A stretch of DNA of 64,000 nucleotides from Ceratotherium simum simum (Eukaryota > Chordata > Mammalia > Perissodactyla > Rhinocerotidae), in contig NW_004454197.1 in NCBI RefSeq assembly GCF_000283155.1, positions 15,128,608-15,192,607 of the forward strand. Direction: 5' to 3'. This document shows positions 46,359 to 57,245 of this stretch, piece after piece; the stretch's first letter is position 1, and each line of letters starts with the position of its first letter. The notes under the pieces were generated by a model that ran no database searches, was not told where the DNA came from, and was given only the letters and a program-made list of their open reading frames with translations. The position numbers and the translations under genes were made by a program.

Positions 46359-46560
46359 CCATATTTTTCACATTTTATTGTTCCTTTTGACTTAACATTT
46401 TTCCGAGGCTGAAATTTTAGATTTTACATAAATTAATATGGATTATGGGTTTTGTATCTGAGAAAGAACTTCCCCATTCCAGGGTAATGTATTTTTTTAA
46501 ATTCCTTTTTATCTTATAATATGTATCTAGTTTTGTTTTTCATGTTTTTTTTTCTATTAA

Positions 46561-46742
46561 CTTTTTTTTTTTTTTGGTGAGGAAGATTGGTCCTGAGCTA
46601 ACATCTGTTGCCAGTCTTCCTCTATTTTGTTTGTGGGTTGCTGAGCAGTATATAGGTTTGCACCTGGGACTGGAACCTGCAAATCCCGGGCTGCCAAAGC
46701 GGAGCGCGTGAACTTAACCACTATGCCGCTGGGCCAGCCCCC
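46561..46742 (-). mobile_element. short ERE variant, antisense
   Basis: It has one tail unit (GAGGAAGATTGGTCCTGAGCTAACATC), then CCTCTATTTTGTTTGTGGGTTGCTGAGCAGTATATAGG and a tRNA-like head (GAACTTAACCACTATGCCGCTGGGCCAGCCCC). About 180 bases; the middle is shorter than in the other copies. Flanks GTTTTTCATGTTT and GTTTTCCATGTTT are the duplication. Confidence 0.88.
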
Positions 46743-47164
46743 GTTTTCCATGTTTAACTCTTTGATTCATCTAGAATATATTTTCATGTTTGAGGTAAAA
46801 AACCAAATTAATTTTTTCCCAGATGTTCCAGTACTGTTTATTGAATAATCCATCTTTGTTGTAGAGATTTGAAACTCCATAATCAACATATACTGATTTC
46901 CTTCATGTATTTTGCTCCTTCTTTTGTCCTTTGAACCAACTAAAAAATATATTTCAGAGTGTTAGAAAACTTGCTAAAACTATAGGTACTGTCCCTGAAA
47001 AATGTGTGCACATTCTTTTCGTACAGTTTCACAAGATTTGCAGGACCCATGAAACCCATTCGTAGATCTCTGATCAAATTTTCCTTCCCACTTTTTAAAT
47101 ACTTCAAAGAGTTTACTTCATTCACAGAGACCTTAAATCATCCCACCTGTTTATTTTCCTTTGT

Positions 47165-47390
47165 AAAACTATGTACAGTCAGTCGTGCATCGCTTAATGG
47201 CAGGGATAAGTTCTGAGAAATGCATTATTAGGTGATTCTGTCATTGTGCGAACATCATTGAGTATACTTACACAAACCTAGATGTTACAGTGTACACACT
47301 TGGGCTATATGGTCCTAATCCTATGGGACTCCCATCGTATATGCAGCCCATGATTGACTGAAACTTTATGTGGCACGTGACTGTATACTC
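47165..47390 (+). repeat. Tigger-like (TcMar) DNA transposon fragment
   Basis: CAGTCAGTCGTGCATCGCTTAATGGCAGGGATAAGTTCTGAGAAATGCATTATTAGGTGATTCTGTCATTGTGCGAACATCA follows the Tigger-type end and interior. The right end (GGCACGTGACTGTA) mirrors the left. Internally deleted. Confidence 0.8.
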
Positions 47391-47499
47391 ATATTATTGC
47401 AAGTACTGATAGGTTTGTGTTATTATTTTTAAGGGAACCATCTATTTTCTTTCAAAATTAAGACTCTTTAAGGGAATAATAGACATTTAATTAATCTTG

Positions 47500-48090
47500 T
47501 ATGTGAGGTTGGTTACTGTTTTTTGGATAAGCAGAATGAAGCCTAGAGAGGTAAAATGACTTGCTGAATTTTTATACATCTAGTTATTGGCTTAGCTGTG
47601 TTTTCCAACTCTGTGCTTCTCAAACTCCAAATTCCATGTAGCCTTCTTCGTTAAGGTAAATTCCATCCCTTATATGTTACCCAATGTACAAAAGATTAAC
47701 TATCTAGTGATGCTAAAATCTAGTGATGTTAAAAGGCATTTATTAAGTATCCGACTGTAAATGGTGCTAGGCTAAGTCTTGTACTGAGAACTTCCTACAC
47801 ATCCAGTCGTTACCCTCTAGCTTGAGGAGGAACAATAGGCCTTAGAGTGTGGTTTTGGATTCCTTGCATGAGGGAGTATTGAGGAACTTGCAGATTAGAT
47901 TCCACAAAGACTTGTCTTAATAAAAGATTATTAAAAATGTATCCTGCATTATGGCAAATTGTAATAGCTGTGATAATTTACATTTATATGATGCTCTATA
48001 ACGTGCAAAATATCCTTAAGTATATTATCTTTTATCTGTTCACCCTGCCCTTGAGACAGATTTTACTAGTTCGTTTCTTCAGGTGAAGAA
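47500..48090 (-). repeat. MIR-like pieces
   Basis: CAGAATGAAGCCTAGAGAGGTAAAATGACTTGCTGAATT (about 47,530) and, at 47,985-48,090, an old piece ending TTTACTAGTTCGTTTCTTCAGGTGAAGAAA that seems to continue after the L1 at 49,946 (CTTAAGGCCTCATTTTAGCCAGTAAGTGACAGAGC). This would be a MIR split by the L1. Confidence 0.55.
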
Positions 48091-49945
48091 ATTTTTTTTT
48101 TTGTTTCTTGGAAACAGCACCTTTATTTATTTATTTTTTCAGGTGTACATCATTATATTTCAATTTCTGTGTAGACTATGTCATGTTCACCACTCGAAGA
48201 CTAATTACCATCCATCATGATACACATGTGCCTAGTCACCCCTTTTGCCCTCCTCCCTCACTCGTTGCACTCTGGTAACCCCCAGTCTAATCTCTATATC
48301 TATGTGTTTGTGCGTTGTTGTTTTTATCTTCTATTTATGAGTGAGAGCCTATGGTATTTGACTTTCTCCGTCTGACTTATTTACCCTCAAGGTCCATCCA
48401 TGTTGTTGCAAATGGCAAGGTTTCATCTTTTTTAATAGCTGAGTAGTATTCTATTGTGTATATATACCACATCTTCTTTATCCATTCGTCCCTTGATGGG
48501 CAGTTAGGTTGTTTCCAAGTCTTGGCTATTGTGAATAATGCTGCAGTGAACACAGGGGTGCATATATCTTTATGCATTCGTGTTTTCGTGTTCTTTGGAT
48601 AAATACCCAGCAGTGGAATAGCTGGATCATATGGTAGTTCTATTCTTAATTTTTTGAGGAATCTCCATACTCTTTTCCTTAGTGGCTGCACCAGTTTGCA
48701 TTCCCACCAGCAGTGTATGAGTTCCTTTTTCTCCACATCCTCTCCGACACTTGTTATTTTTTGTCTTGGTAACTATAGCCATTCTGACGGGCATGAGGTG
48801 ATATCTCATCGTAGTTTTGATTTGCATTTCCCTAATAATTAGTGATGTTGAACATCTTTTCATGTGCCTGTTGGCCACCTGTATGTCTTCTTTGGAAAAA
48901 TGTCTGTTCATATCCTCTGCCCATTTGTTGATGAGGTGGTTTGTTTTTTTGTTGTTGAGTTGTATGGGTTTGTTATGTATTTTGGAAATTAACCCCTTGT
49001 CAGATATATGATTTGCAAATATTTTCTCCCAGTTGGTGGGTTGTCTTTTTGTTCCGTTCATGGTTTTCTTTGCCTTGCAAAAGCTCTGTAGTCCGTTGTA
49101 GTCCCGTTTGTTTATTTTTTCTTTTGTTTCTCATGCCTGAGTAGACGTGGTATTCAAAAACATGCTGCTAAGATCGATGTCAGAGTGTACTGCCTGTATT
49201 TTCTTCTAGGAGTTTTATGGCTTCAGGTCTAACCTTCTAGTCTTTAATCCATTTTGAGTTAATTTTTGTATATGATGTAAGATAATGTTCTACTTTCATT
49301 CTTTTACATGTGGCTGTCCAGTTTTCCCAACACCGTTTATTGAAGAGACTTTCCTTTCTCCCTTGTATATTCTTGTCTCCCTTGTCGAAAATTAGCTGTC
49401 TGTAGATGTGTGGTTTTATTTCTGGGCTCTTGATTCTGTTCCATTGATCTGTGTATCTCTTTTTATGCCAGTACCATGCTGTTTTGAGTACTGTAGGTTT
49501 GTAGTATCATTTGGAATCAGGGAGAGTGATACCTCTAGCTTTGTTCTTTTTCTCAGGATTCCTTGGGGTGTTCGGGGGTCTTTTGTTGTTCCATATAAAT
49601 TTTAAGATTCTTTGTTCTAATTCTGTGAAAAATGTCGTTGGAACTTTGATAGTGATTCCATTGAATCTGTAAATTGCTTTAGGAACCATATTAAGTCTTC
49701 CCATCCAAGAGTGTGGAATATCTTTCCATTTCTTTGTGTCTTCTTCAGTTTGTTTCAACAGTGTTTTATGGTTTTACAGTGTACAGGTCTTTCACCTCTT
49801 TGGTTAAATTTATTCCTAGGTATTTTATTCTTTTTGTTGCCGTTGTAAAAGGGATTGTATTCTTAATTTCTCTTTCTGCTACTTCATTGTTAGTGTATAG
49901 ACATAGAACTGATTTCTGTATGTTGATTTTGTATCCTGGAACTTA
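48091..49945 (-). mobile_element. 5'-truncated L1, antisense
   Basis: The poly-T (A tail) at about 48,091 is followed by the L1 3' UTR in reverse and an ORF2 relic. The minus-strand frames at 48,377-49,061 ([38 protein letters not shown], and [16 protein letters not shown]) and 49,507-49,758 are the ORF2p C-terminal half. Length about 1.85 kb, ending within the reverse transcriptase region. Frameshifts are present. Confidence 0.92.
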
Positions 49946-50357
49946 AAACTTCTTAAGGCCTCATTTTAGCCAGTAAGTGACAGAGCTAGCACTCATTCCT
50001 TTAACTCTTGAACTGTTATCTTAGCTAGAAATACATTTCTGTTTATATAGTCGGTTTAGATTAAAACAGAGTAATGCTTAGCCTCTCTGTAAGAAAAGAA
50101 CTCATCTTTATTTATCTCTTTTTTTTTTTTCTTTATATGCTTGATGTTTTGAGATGTTAAGTGGGTTTATCAGACGGAGAAGCTGGGTTGTTTGAGGGAG
50201 GAGGGGAGTTGAAAGTAGTTGCTGTTCTGCATTTTAGGATAAGATAGCCTTGCTCTCTCTTTCAAGGTGAAGTTATGGATATTTGTTGGAGAGCTAAATG
50301 ATGAAGGACTATAGAAAGCATTTATTTCCTATATTAGAATAGTGTTGTGGAGAACTT

Positions 50358-50606
50358 GGACAGCTTTTCTTTTTTTTTTTTTTTTAAAGATTTTATTTAT
50401 TCATTTTTTTTCCCCCCAAAGCCCCAGTAGATAGTTGTATGTCATAGGTTCACATCCTTCTAGTTGCTGTACGTGGGACTCGGCCTCACGTTGGACGGAG
50501 AAGTGGTGCCTTGGGGCGTGCCTGGGATCCGAACCCGGGCCGCCAGCATCAGAGCACACGCCCTTAACCGCTAAGCCACGGAGCAGGCCCCAGGACAGCT
50601 TTTCTT
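50358..50606 (-). mobile_element. ERE1-type SINE, antisense
   Basis: T run, TTTTTTTTCCCCCCAAAGCCCCAGTAGATAG, and head ending …AAGCCACGGAGCAGGCCC near 50,590. The exact duplication GGACAGCTTTTCTT occurs at 50,358 and 50,593. Confidence 0.95.
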
Positions 50607-51164
50607 ATGTAGAACTTTGTTGATTAAACTAGGCTTTTATCTATGTAATGTGTTTCAGAAGCTTAAAAATGTATAATCTTCTTCAGTAATTCATGTGTAG
50701 GATTGTTTATGCTATATAATTGAATACATGAATAGATTATACTTGCTGATGTAACTTATATCTAACTTTTAGTGAGACTACTTCTTTCTGTAGGGCTGTT
50801 TCTTACACTTTACACTCAAAACAAATTTACAAGGTAAGCTTACAAGAAAGTTAGACTTGTATGAAAGGCAGCCTGTTTATGAGAATAGTAACTGTTAAAC
50901 ACAACACATACCTTCTCTGAATTTAGGGAAAATGAGAGTAATAAGTCAAACTTGAAGTAGTAATTTTAAAAAACATGGATAATAAAGTTTATTGTTCACA
51001 TAAACTTTTTTTTAGTCAGAAGGATGTTTATTACATAAAACAATTATAAACAGTCTAAATTTTGTGACATAAGACAGTGGAATGCTATATAATTATAAAA
51101 ATGATGTAGTATGACATTTAATAACATCTCATAGACCTTTGTGTAGCTAAGTGTACTAAGCATT

Positions 51165-51375
51165 CCCATAGGCATTTATTAGGAAATAACTCCTTCAGTA
51201 ACTGTAAAGTAGTCTAGGTCAGTGGCTTCCCTTTTGAGTAGATGAGGAAATTGAAGCCCTTAGGAAAACTCCCAAAGCTGAGGTCTTGCCTGAGCTCTAA
51301 AGAGCTAGTTTAACCAGGACAACACAAGTCTCCAGACTCAAGCTACCAGTGCTCTTTCCACTTGCTATAAAAGCA
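51165..51375 (-). repeat. MIR-like fragment
   Basis: GAGTAGATGAGGAAATTGAAGCCCTTAGGAAAACTCCCAAAGC and the flanking sequence resemble MIR in reverse. Confidence 0.5.
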
Positions 51376-52573
51376 GTGGTATTATTTCTTCCGGTTTGGT
51401 TTTAGACTTGGCTTTCCTTCTACCCCTTTAGGGTATCAGATTTCAGAATCAGCTTTTAATTTTTAGCTTTTCAGTATCTTATGCTTAATGACTGGTACTT
51501 CTGAGATTATGAAAACTATAGTTCCTTGCCTTCTGCTGGGAAATATTCAAGAATAAAACAGATATAGCTGTAAATTAGATGCCTTCTAAAGGTAAGTGCG
51601 TATAAATCTTGAGTTAAATTATTTTTAAACTCATTGGGTAGTATTAGAAATTGTGCAGTGAATTCATGCAAAGCATCCCTTTGCCTGTATTTGGTGGTTT
51701 GTTAGTTGAGATCTGTAAATGGCTTTTCTTAAATGTAGATGCACTTTTTTTTTTTAAAGTAATTTCATTGTCTGGCGTAAACATTTTGTCATTGTTTTTC
51801 TACCCTGGGAGAATTAATCATAATACCAATTTGAATCATATTTTCATCTGTCATTTAGAAAGGTTAACAAAAAATTGTTTCTGATGATAAAAATTAAAGA
51901 CAACAAAAATGAATTCCCCAAGGACAAAATGAATAGGCAGTTTAAGTTTTACTATTGGCTGATATGCATAAATGGCTACTTAACTTAGGCACCAGAGCCA
52001 CTGTTAAAAAAAAAGTCCTTCGAGTTATATAGCTTTTAGGATTAGAAGAAAGAATGGAAAGCAGAAATAGCTAAAGAAACCTGACCCTGGGACAGATTTC
52101 TAGACAGAGCTGGCATACCTTATGGGCAGCCCTACCCCAGAGAAATACAGACACTGCTGGAATGTTTTTATTTATTGTGTTATTAGATTCTACTAAATAG
52201 TTTCTAATTTAAGCATTTTTATTTGAAAAACCCATAATCTCTCTGAGAAGGTTTGCCTGTCATTTATATGTCATTCTGAATTGATCCAGTTGCTTAACAC
52301 TGCTGAAATCTCTTGAATTTAGGGTAACAATTTTAAGGGACTTGAATGCCTAGGGAGAGGTCACTAGCAGACGTGAGAGCTATATACTAAGAAGTTGGAA
52401 GGGGAACTGTCAAATATGTAAACACTAATTTCTTCGCAATTAAAAATTATTGTAATTATTTTAAGATTGGTTGCTTCTGTACTATTAATTAGCCAGATAT
52501 CCCTGTTATTTGTTAACTTTTACATTGATATCACTCATGTTTTTATCTTTCAACTTATTTTTAATTTTTGTAG

Positions 52574-53617
52574 ATAAAATGGAGAATTTTAGTGAAGAAT
52601 ATGAAAAGAATAGTCACCATATTTACAAAAATGCTGAAGACAGTACTAAGAAACCCAATGCAGAAACTACAGTGGCTTCTGGATACAAAGCTGATGAAAT
52701 CAAGGAAACAAATGATACTTGGAATTCCCAACTTGGAAAAAGATCAGAATCTCCATCAGAAATGTCTCCAGTTAAGGGATCTGTAAGAACTGGTTTGTGT
52801 GAATGGGATAATGATTTTGAAGATATCAGGTCAGATGACTGTATTTTAAGTTTGGATAGTGATCCTCTTTTGGAGATGAAGGATGAGGATTTTAAAAATC
52901 GGTTGGAAAATCTAAATGAAGCCATTGAGGAAGACATCGTGCAAAGTGTTCTTAGGCCAACCAACTGTAGGACGTACTGTAGGGCAAATAAAGCAAAATC
53001 CTCACAAGGAGCATCAAATTTTGATAAGCTAATGGACGGCAAGAGTCAGGCCTTAGCCAAAGCAAACAGTGAATCAAGTAAAGATGGCCTGAATCAGGCA
53101 AAGAAAGGCAGTGTAAGTTGTGGGACCAGTTTTAGAGGGACGGTTGGACGGACTAGAGATTACACTGTTTTACATCCATCTTGCTTGTCAGTTTGTAATG
53201 TTACCATACAGGATACTATGGAACGCAGCATGGATGAGTTCACTCCATCAGCTCCTGCAGACTTGGGAGAAGCTGGCCGTCTAAGAAAAAAGGCAGATAT
53301 TGCAACTTCTAAGACCACTACTAGATTTCGACCTAGTAATACTAAATCCAAAAAGGATGTTAAACTTGAATTTTTTGGTTTTGAAGATCATGATGAGACA
53401 GGAGGTGATGAAGGAGGTTCTGGGAGTTCTAATTACAAAATTAAGTATTTTGGCTTTGATGATCTCAGTGAAAGTGAAGATGATGAAGATGACGACTGCC
53501 AGGTGGAAAGAAAGACAAACAAAAAAAGAACTAAAACAGCTCCATCACCCTCCTTGCAGCCTCCTCCAGAAAGCAATGATAATTCCCAGGACAGTCAGTC
53601 TAGTACTAATAATGCAG
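52574..53617 (+). CDS. WAPL: WAPL exon 3: codons 167-515
   Basis: This large exon (1,044 nt) keeps the frame of exon 2 (TCA-G|AT gives Ser-Asp) and encodes most of the disordered N-terminal part. Recognisable WAPL sequence includes [48 protein letters not shown] and [26 protein letters not shown]. The second and third FGF motifs are F434-G435-F436 (in LEFFGFEDH) and F459-G460-F461 (in [12 protein letters not shown]), the known PDS5/SA-RAD21 docking motifs. An acidic run ([10 protein letters not shown]) precedes a basic RKTNKKRTK patch that could act as a nuclear signal. Acceptor TTTTTGTAG with AG at 52,572; donor CAG|GTAAG at 53,618. A short minus-strand frame across the same DNA is a shadow. 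Confidence 0.96.
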
Positions 53618-55775
53618 GTAAGATTAAGAAAAAAATTGTAAGTAAATGCTTTTCAGGCTTAAATCAGTTTTAGTTTCCTCCTAGATACTCAATTTTAACT
53701 ATGTTTAATTTTAATAGAAGTACTATTTAGAACCACAGATTACCTTATCCAAAAGTACAGCATTTTAAATGTTAATAATAATCAATTCCCACGTTATAAG
53801 GAGCCAATTGATAGATTGAGAAATCTTTTCATATTTGTGTTTTAATTCTACCATCAGCACTTCAGAATCTTAAAGTGTGTATTTGTGTACAGAGATACCA
53901 GACATCTTGATGTTTCAACTTTGAAAATTCAAATGCAATGGGGACATAAGGATAGACTTTGGATATTTAGAACTATACGGATAATAGATGGTTGTAATAA
54001 GGGAAATATTAGAAAATTAAAATTAATAAGTAGCCTTTGTATTTGGCTCAAAACTAATGAACTAACAAATGTTAAAAACATTCTCAAGACATCTTAAGTT
54101 TAAAGGTAAAATTAAGTCTTAATCTTAAAAATCATAAAGTTGATTTAATGAAATTGAAAAGTACCAGTTAAGTATTTATTCACTCTTAACAGTGAAAATT
54201 TAATTTGTCTCTTAAGATAATAGGACCAGTAATAACTAGAGGTCTTCAAAGAGTTGATAGTCTCCACTGGGAGAGACACACAAAAGAAATAGGTTAGCAT
54301 TGCTATAATTCAGTCATTATCTGACAAGGACTTTGTGAAGTGGATTGACTGTTGACTGAAGAAGAAGATGTGAAAGCTTCTGGGTTACAGGGGCTATATT
54401 TATTTATATTTAACCGAATACAGTTTTTCTGTATTTGTTTACTTGTTAAATAAAGCTTTTGTCCTGTTAGGGTCATAGAAGAAGTGTCATTATGGTGAAT
54501 TAGAATTCTAATAATATTCTTACGTATAGATTCTCCCATAGAGTATAAGTCATGCTTGAGACTACCTACCATTTTGCTTTATTTGGCCTAAACATAGTTT
54601 TGCTAGATTAGAATCACTTTTATCTTCAAAACTAGAATTATGTAGGAGTAGCCTCTTAAGGGCTCACCCCTTACTCCCTGCTGCAAAAGAATAAATAAGT
54701 AAAATAAGGTTATTATCAGAATTCATCCAATGTTGTCTTGACTCTCTGGGAGAACTGAAGTTTGCAGCAGCCTTGCTAGTCACTTGAGATATGACTGGGC
54801 AGATAGCTTTACAGTTGCTTTCTCAGGAGCATAAGTAATGATGTAGAAATCCTGAGCTCCTGTCCTGCTGCAACTGAACTTACTTAGCTCTTATGCTAAC
54901 CTTGATAGCAAGTTATCCTAATTGGCAGTTGAAAATTTGTGGCTGAAATTTACGTAATCTTGGGGTAATGTAACTTTTTAAAGTTTAAAGTTTGAAATCA
55001 TTAGGCTCCCTTTCAAAAACTTCAAGTTGATACCAAACAAAATTTAAAAATTAGAGACCATTTGATTGATATATCCAAAGGTGGAATTTGAGTCTTCATA
55101 TAATGTAGGAAGTAACAAATATTTTTAAGGGTTGGGCTAGAGAAAAGTCGTCGTCTTTTTATTTTTTTGTTTAGGCTGTTTTTTTGTTTGTAGCCTAAAC
55201 AAAAAAATAAACATTTATAATTATTTGAGGATTAATCTAATCTTTTGGTTAGTTTTGTGTGAAGACCCACAAATCATTGAACTAGGTCATTTTATATCTT
55301 TTGCCAAGGATAGCTATCCTCTTTTTTTGGTTTTTTAAAATGTAGTCTTTGTGTATGTTAGCAGGCATTCTTTGAAGGCCAACATGGTTCATTGTACTTA
55401 AATTCAAGAAAAATGTTACATAGATACCACCTGATGTTGTGTGTGTATGTTTAAACTAAACTGTCTGAATGTCAATGTCCATAGATATCCAGCAGTTATT
55501 TTGGAAAATAATTGATTTTGCCATTTACACAAAATAAAACTGGAGCACATACATACATACCAGCTAGGTTTCTGATTTTCTTAGAGCTGGGAATAAGCAG
55601 GGAGTAAGAATGGGAGAATAGGACTTAATATCGTTGGGAGTATTTTGTCAACTATATGGTACTTTTATTCCTTTATTCTTTTTTCCCTACAGTATGCCCT
55701 CCCCCAATGTTCATAGGTTGTTTGGTAGATAATTTGAAATATTAGGAAGCTAGCTAGTTTTGATTACCATTTCAG
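53618..55775 (+). other. WAPL: WAPL intron 3
   Basis: It runs from GTAAGA to TTACCATTTCAG (AG at 55,774-55,775). Unlike intron 2 it has no SINE or L1 that I can recognise. The one unusual structure is the perfect inverted repeat at 55,158-55,211. Confidence 0.85.
55158..55211. repeat. perfect 20-bp inverted repeat (hairpin)
   Basis: Left arm 55,158-55,177 and right arm 55,192-55,211 are exact reverse complements, separated by a 14-base T/G loop. The arms include AGCC/GGCT and T7/A7 blocks. In the WAPL transcript it would form a 20-bp stem. Confidence 0.95.
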
Positions 55776-55894
55776 AAAACTTGGATTTTACAGAGGACTT
55801 GCCTGGTGTGCCTGAAAGTGTGAAGAAGCCTCCAAATAAACAAGGAGATAAATCAAAGGAAAATACCAGAAAGATTTTTAGTGGCCCCAAACGG
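55776..55894 (+). CDS. WAPL: WAPL exon 4: codons 515-554
   Basis: A 119-nt exon that completes Glu515 and encodes [36 protein letters not shown], a sequence I recognise as WAPL. It ends on a codon boundary (phase 0) at CGG|GTAAGT, donor at 55,895. The next expected WAPL residues (SPTKAVYN-type) and the whole C-terminal helical WAPL domain are not in the window, so the gene is cut by the right edge. With exon lengths 499, 1,044 and 119 nt the coding total here is 1,662 nt = 554 codons, about half of the roughly 1,190-residue human protein. Confidence 0.95.
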
Positions 55895-56034
55895 GTAAGT
55901 AAAGCGTTATCAGTGATTTGTATTATTTATTTATTATCAGAGGGCTCAACTTTTAATTTTTATATTTGAAAATTACTAACAAACATCATGGCAATTAAAT
56001 TTTGTCTTTCAAAGGATATACGTAAGTCATTTTT

Positions 56035-57245
56035 TAAAACACTGTAACCATTTTTTTGAAGTGTGGTAAAATATACATAATATTTATTATATGCAAGTGT
56101 ACAATTCAGTGACATTAAATACACTCACAATGTTGTGTAACCATCCCCCTATCTATACCCAAAACATTTTCATCATCTCCAGCAAAAACTCTGCCCATTG
56201 AACAATAACTCCTCGTTTGTCCCTGCCCCACTCCCCTGCCCCTGGTAAACACTATTCTACTTTCTGTCTCTATGAATTTGCCTATTGTAGGTACCTCCTA
56301 TAAGTGGAATCATACAATATTTGTCTATGTTTGGCTTATTTCACTAAGCATAATCTTGTCAAGATCCATCCATGTTGTGGCATATATCAAAATTTCATTC
56401 TTTTTTTATGGCTGAACAAGACTCCATTGTATGTGCAGTAGCATCCCCCCCTTATGTGAGGGCGATACGTTCTGAGACCCCCAGTGGATGCCTAAAACCA
56501 CGGATAGTACCGAGCCCTATATATACTATGTGTTTTCCCATATATACATACTTGTGATAAAGTTTTTTTTATAAATTAGGCACAGTAAGAGATTAACAGT
56601 AATTAATAAAATAGAAATTATAGCAGCATACTGTAATAAAAGTGATGTGAATGTGGTCTCTCTCTCTCTCTCAGAATATCTTAGTGTATCGTACTTACTG
56701 GGATGAATCATGTCCTGTGGGGGAAAGGAGCGGAATAGCACAAGGTTTCATCACACAACTCAGAATGGCGCACAATTTAAAACTTATGAGTTGTTTATTT
56801 CTGGAATTTTCCACTTAATATTTTTAGACTGCAGTTGACTGCAAGGAACTGAAACCATGGAAAGTGAAACTGCCAATAAGGGGAGAATATTGAATACACC
56901 ACATTTTGTTCATCTATTCATCTGTTACTGCACACTTGGATTGTTTTCACCTTTTGGCTATTTCACCTACTGGCACCATTTTGCATTCCCACCAGCAATC
57001 GACGAGGGTTTCAGTTTCTCCACATCCTCACCGACACTAATTTTCTGAGTTTTTTTGATAATAGCTGTCCGAAGGGGTCTGAAATGATATCTCACTGTGG
57101 TTTGACTTGCATTTCCTTAACTAGTGATGTTGAGTATCTTTTCATGACTTATTGGCTGTTCGTATGTCTTTTTTGGAGAAATGTCTGTTCAAGTCCTTTG
57201 CCCATTTTTGTGTCCAGTTATTTGTTTGTTGTTGAGTTACAGGAG
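56035..57245 (-). repeat. L1M (older), antisense, split by a Tigger-like element
   Basis: Left part: TTGAAGTGTGGTAAAATATACATAATATTTATTAT … GTGTACAATTCAGTGACATTAAATACACTCACAATGTTGTG … CCATCCATGTTGTGGCATATATCAAAATTTC. Right part (from about 56,880): TGCACACTTGGATTGTTTTCACC … GCATTCCCACCAGCAATC … TCTGTTCAAGTCCTTTGCCCATTTT. It is the antisense 3' end and ORF2 of an L1. Confidence 0.88.
56434..56879 (+). mobile_element. Tigger-like DNA transposon, internally deleted
   Basis: It starts CAGTAGCATCCCCCCCTTATGTGAGGGCGATACGTTCTGAGACCCCCAGTGGATGCCTAAAACCACGGATAGTACCGA and ends TGACTGCAAGGAACTGAAACCATGGAAAGTGAAACTGCCAATAAGGGGAGAATAT, so the ends are inverted. About 445 bp, with no transposase frame. It carries a TC run at about 56,659-56,674. 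Confidence 0.87.

Larger units (their letters stand above)
44580..46960 (-). repeat. old L1ME-like element, antisense, split by two EREs
   Basis: CCACAATGGATTATTTTGAAGCAAATTCCAGGCATTG at the left, then TTAACAGCTACATAGTATTCAG, GAATTATTGGGTCATAGGATGAG, TTTTATTCTTAGGAAGTGACTGG-like and GTTATTGAGTTGTAGGCATTCTTTACATA follow the antisense L1 ORF2 and 3' layout. Continues between and after the EREs (AGGTAAAAAACCAAATTAATTTTTTCCCAG). Confidence 0.7.
29669..52573 (+). other. WAPL: WAPL intron 2 (22.9 kb)
   Basis: It is bounded by the donor GTAAGT at 29,669 and the acceptor TTTTTGTAG, whose AG is at 52,572-52,573. It is filled with EREs in both orientations, antisense old L1 pieces, L2/MIR relics, a Tigger-like piece and simple repeats, listed separately. 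Stretches with nothing I can name include 29,700-30,850, 31,050-32,540, 33,000-33,680, 33,850-34,440, 39,420-40,430, 43,990-44,570, 50,620-51,160 and 51,380-52,560. No coding exon is apparent inside. Confidence 0.85.

Noticed and set aside
52623..53042. 139-codon minus-strand frame within WAPL exon 3
   Set aside because: Shadow of the conserved sense coding exon; no independent start or splice context.
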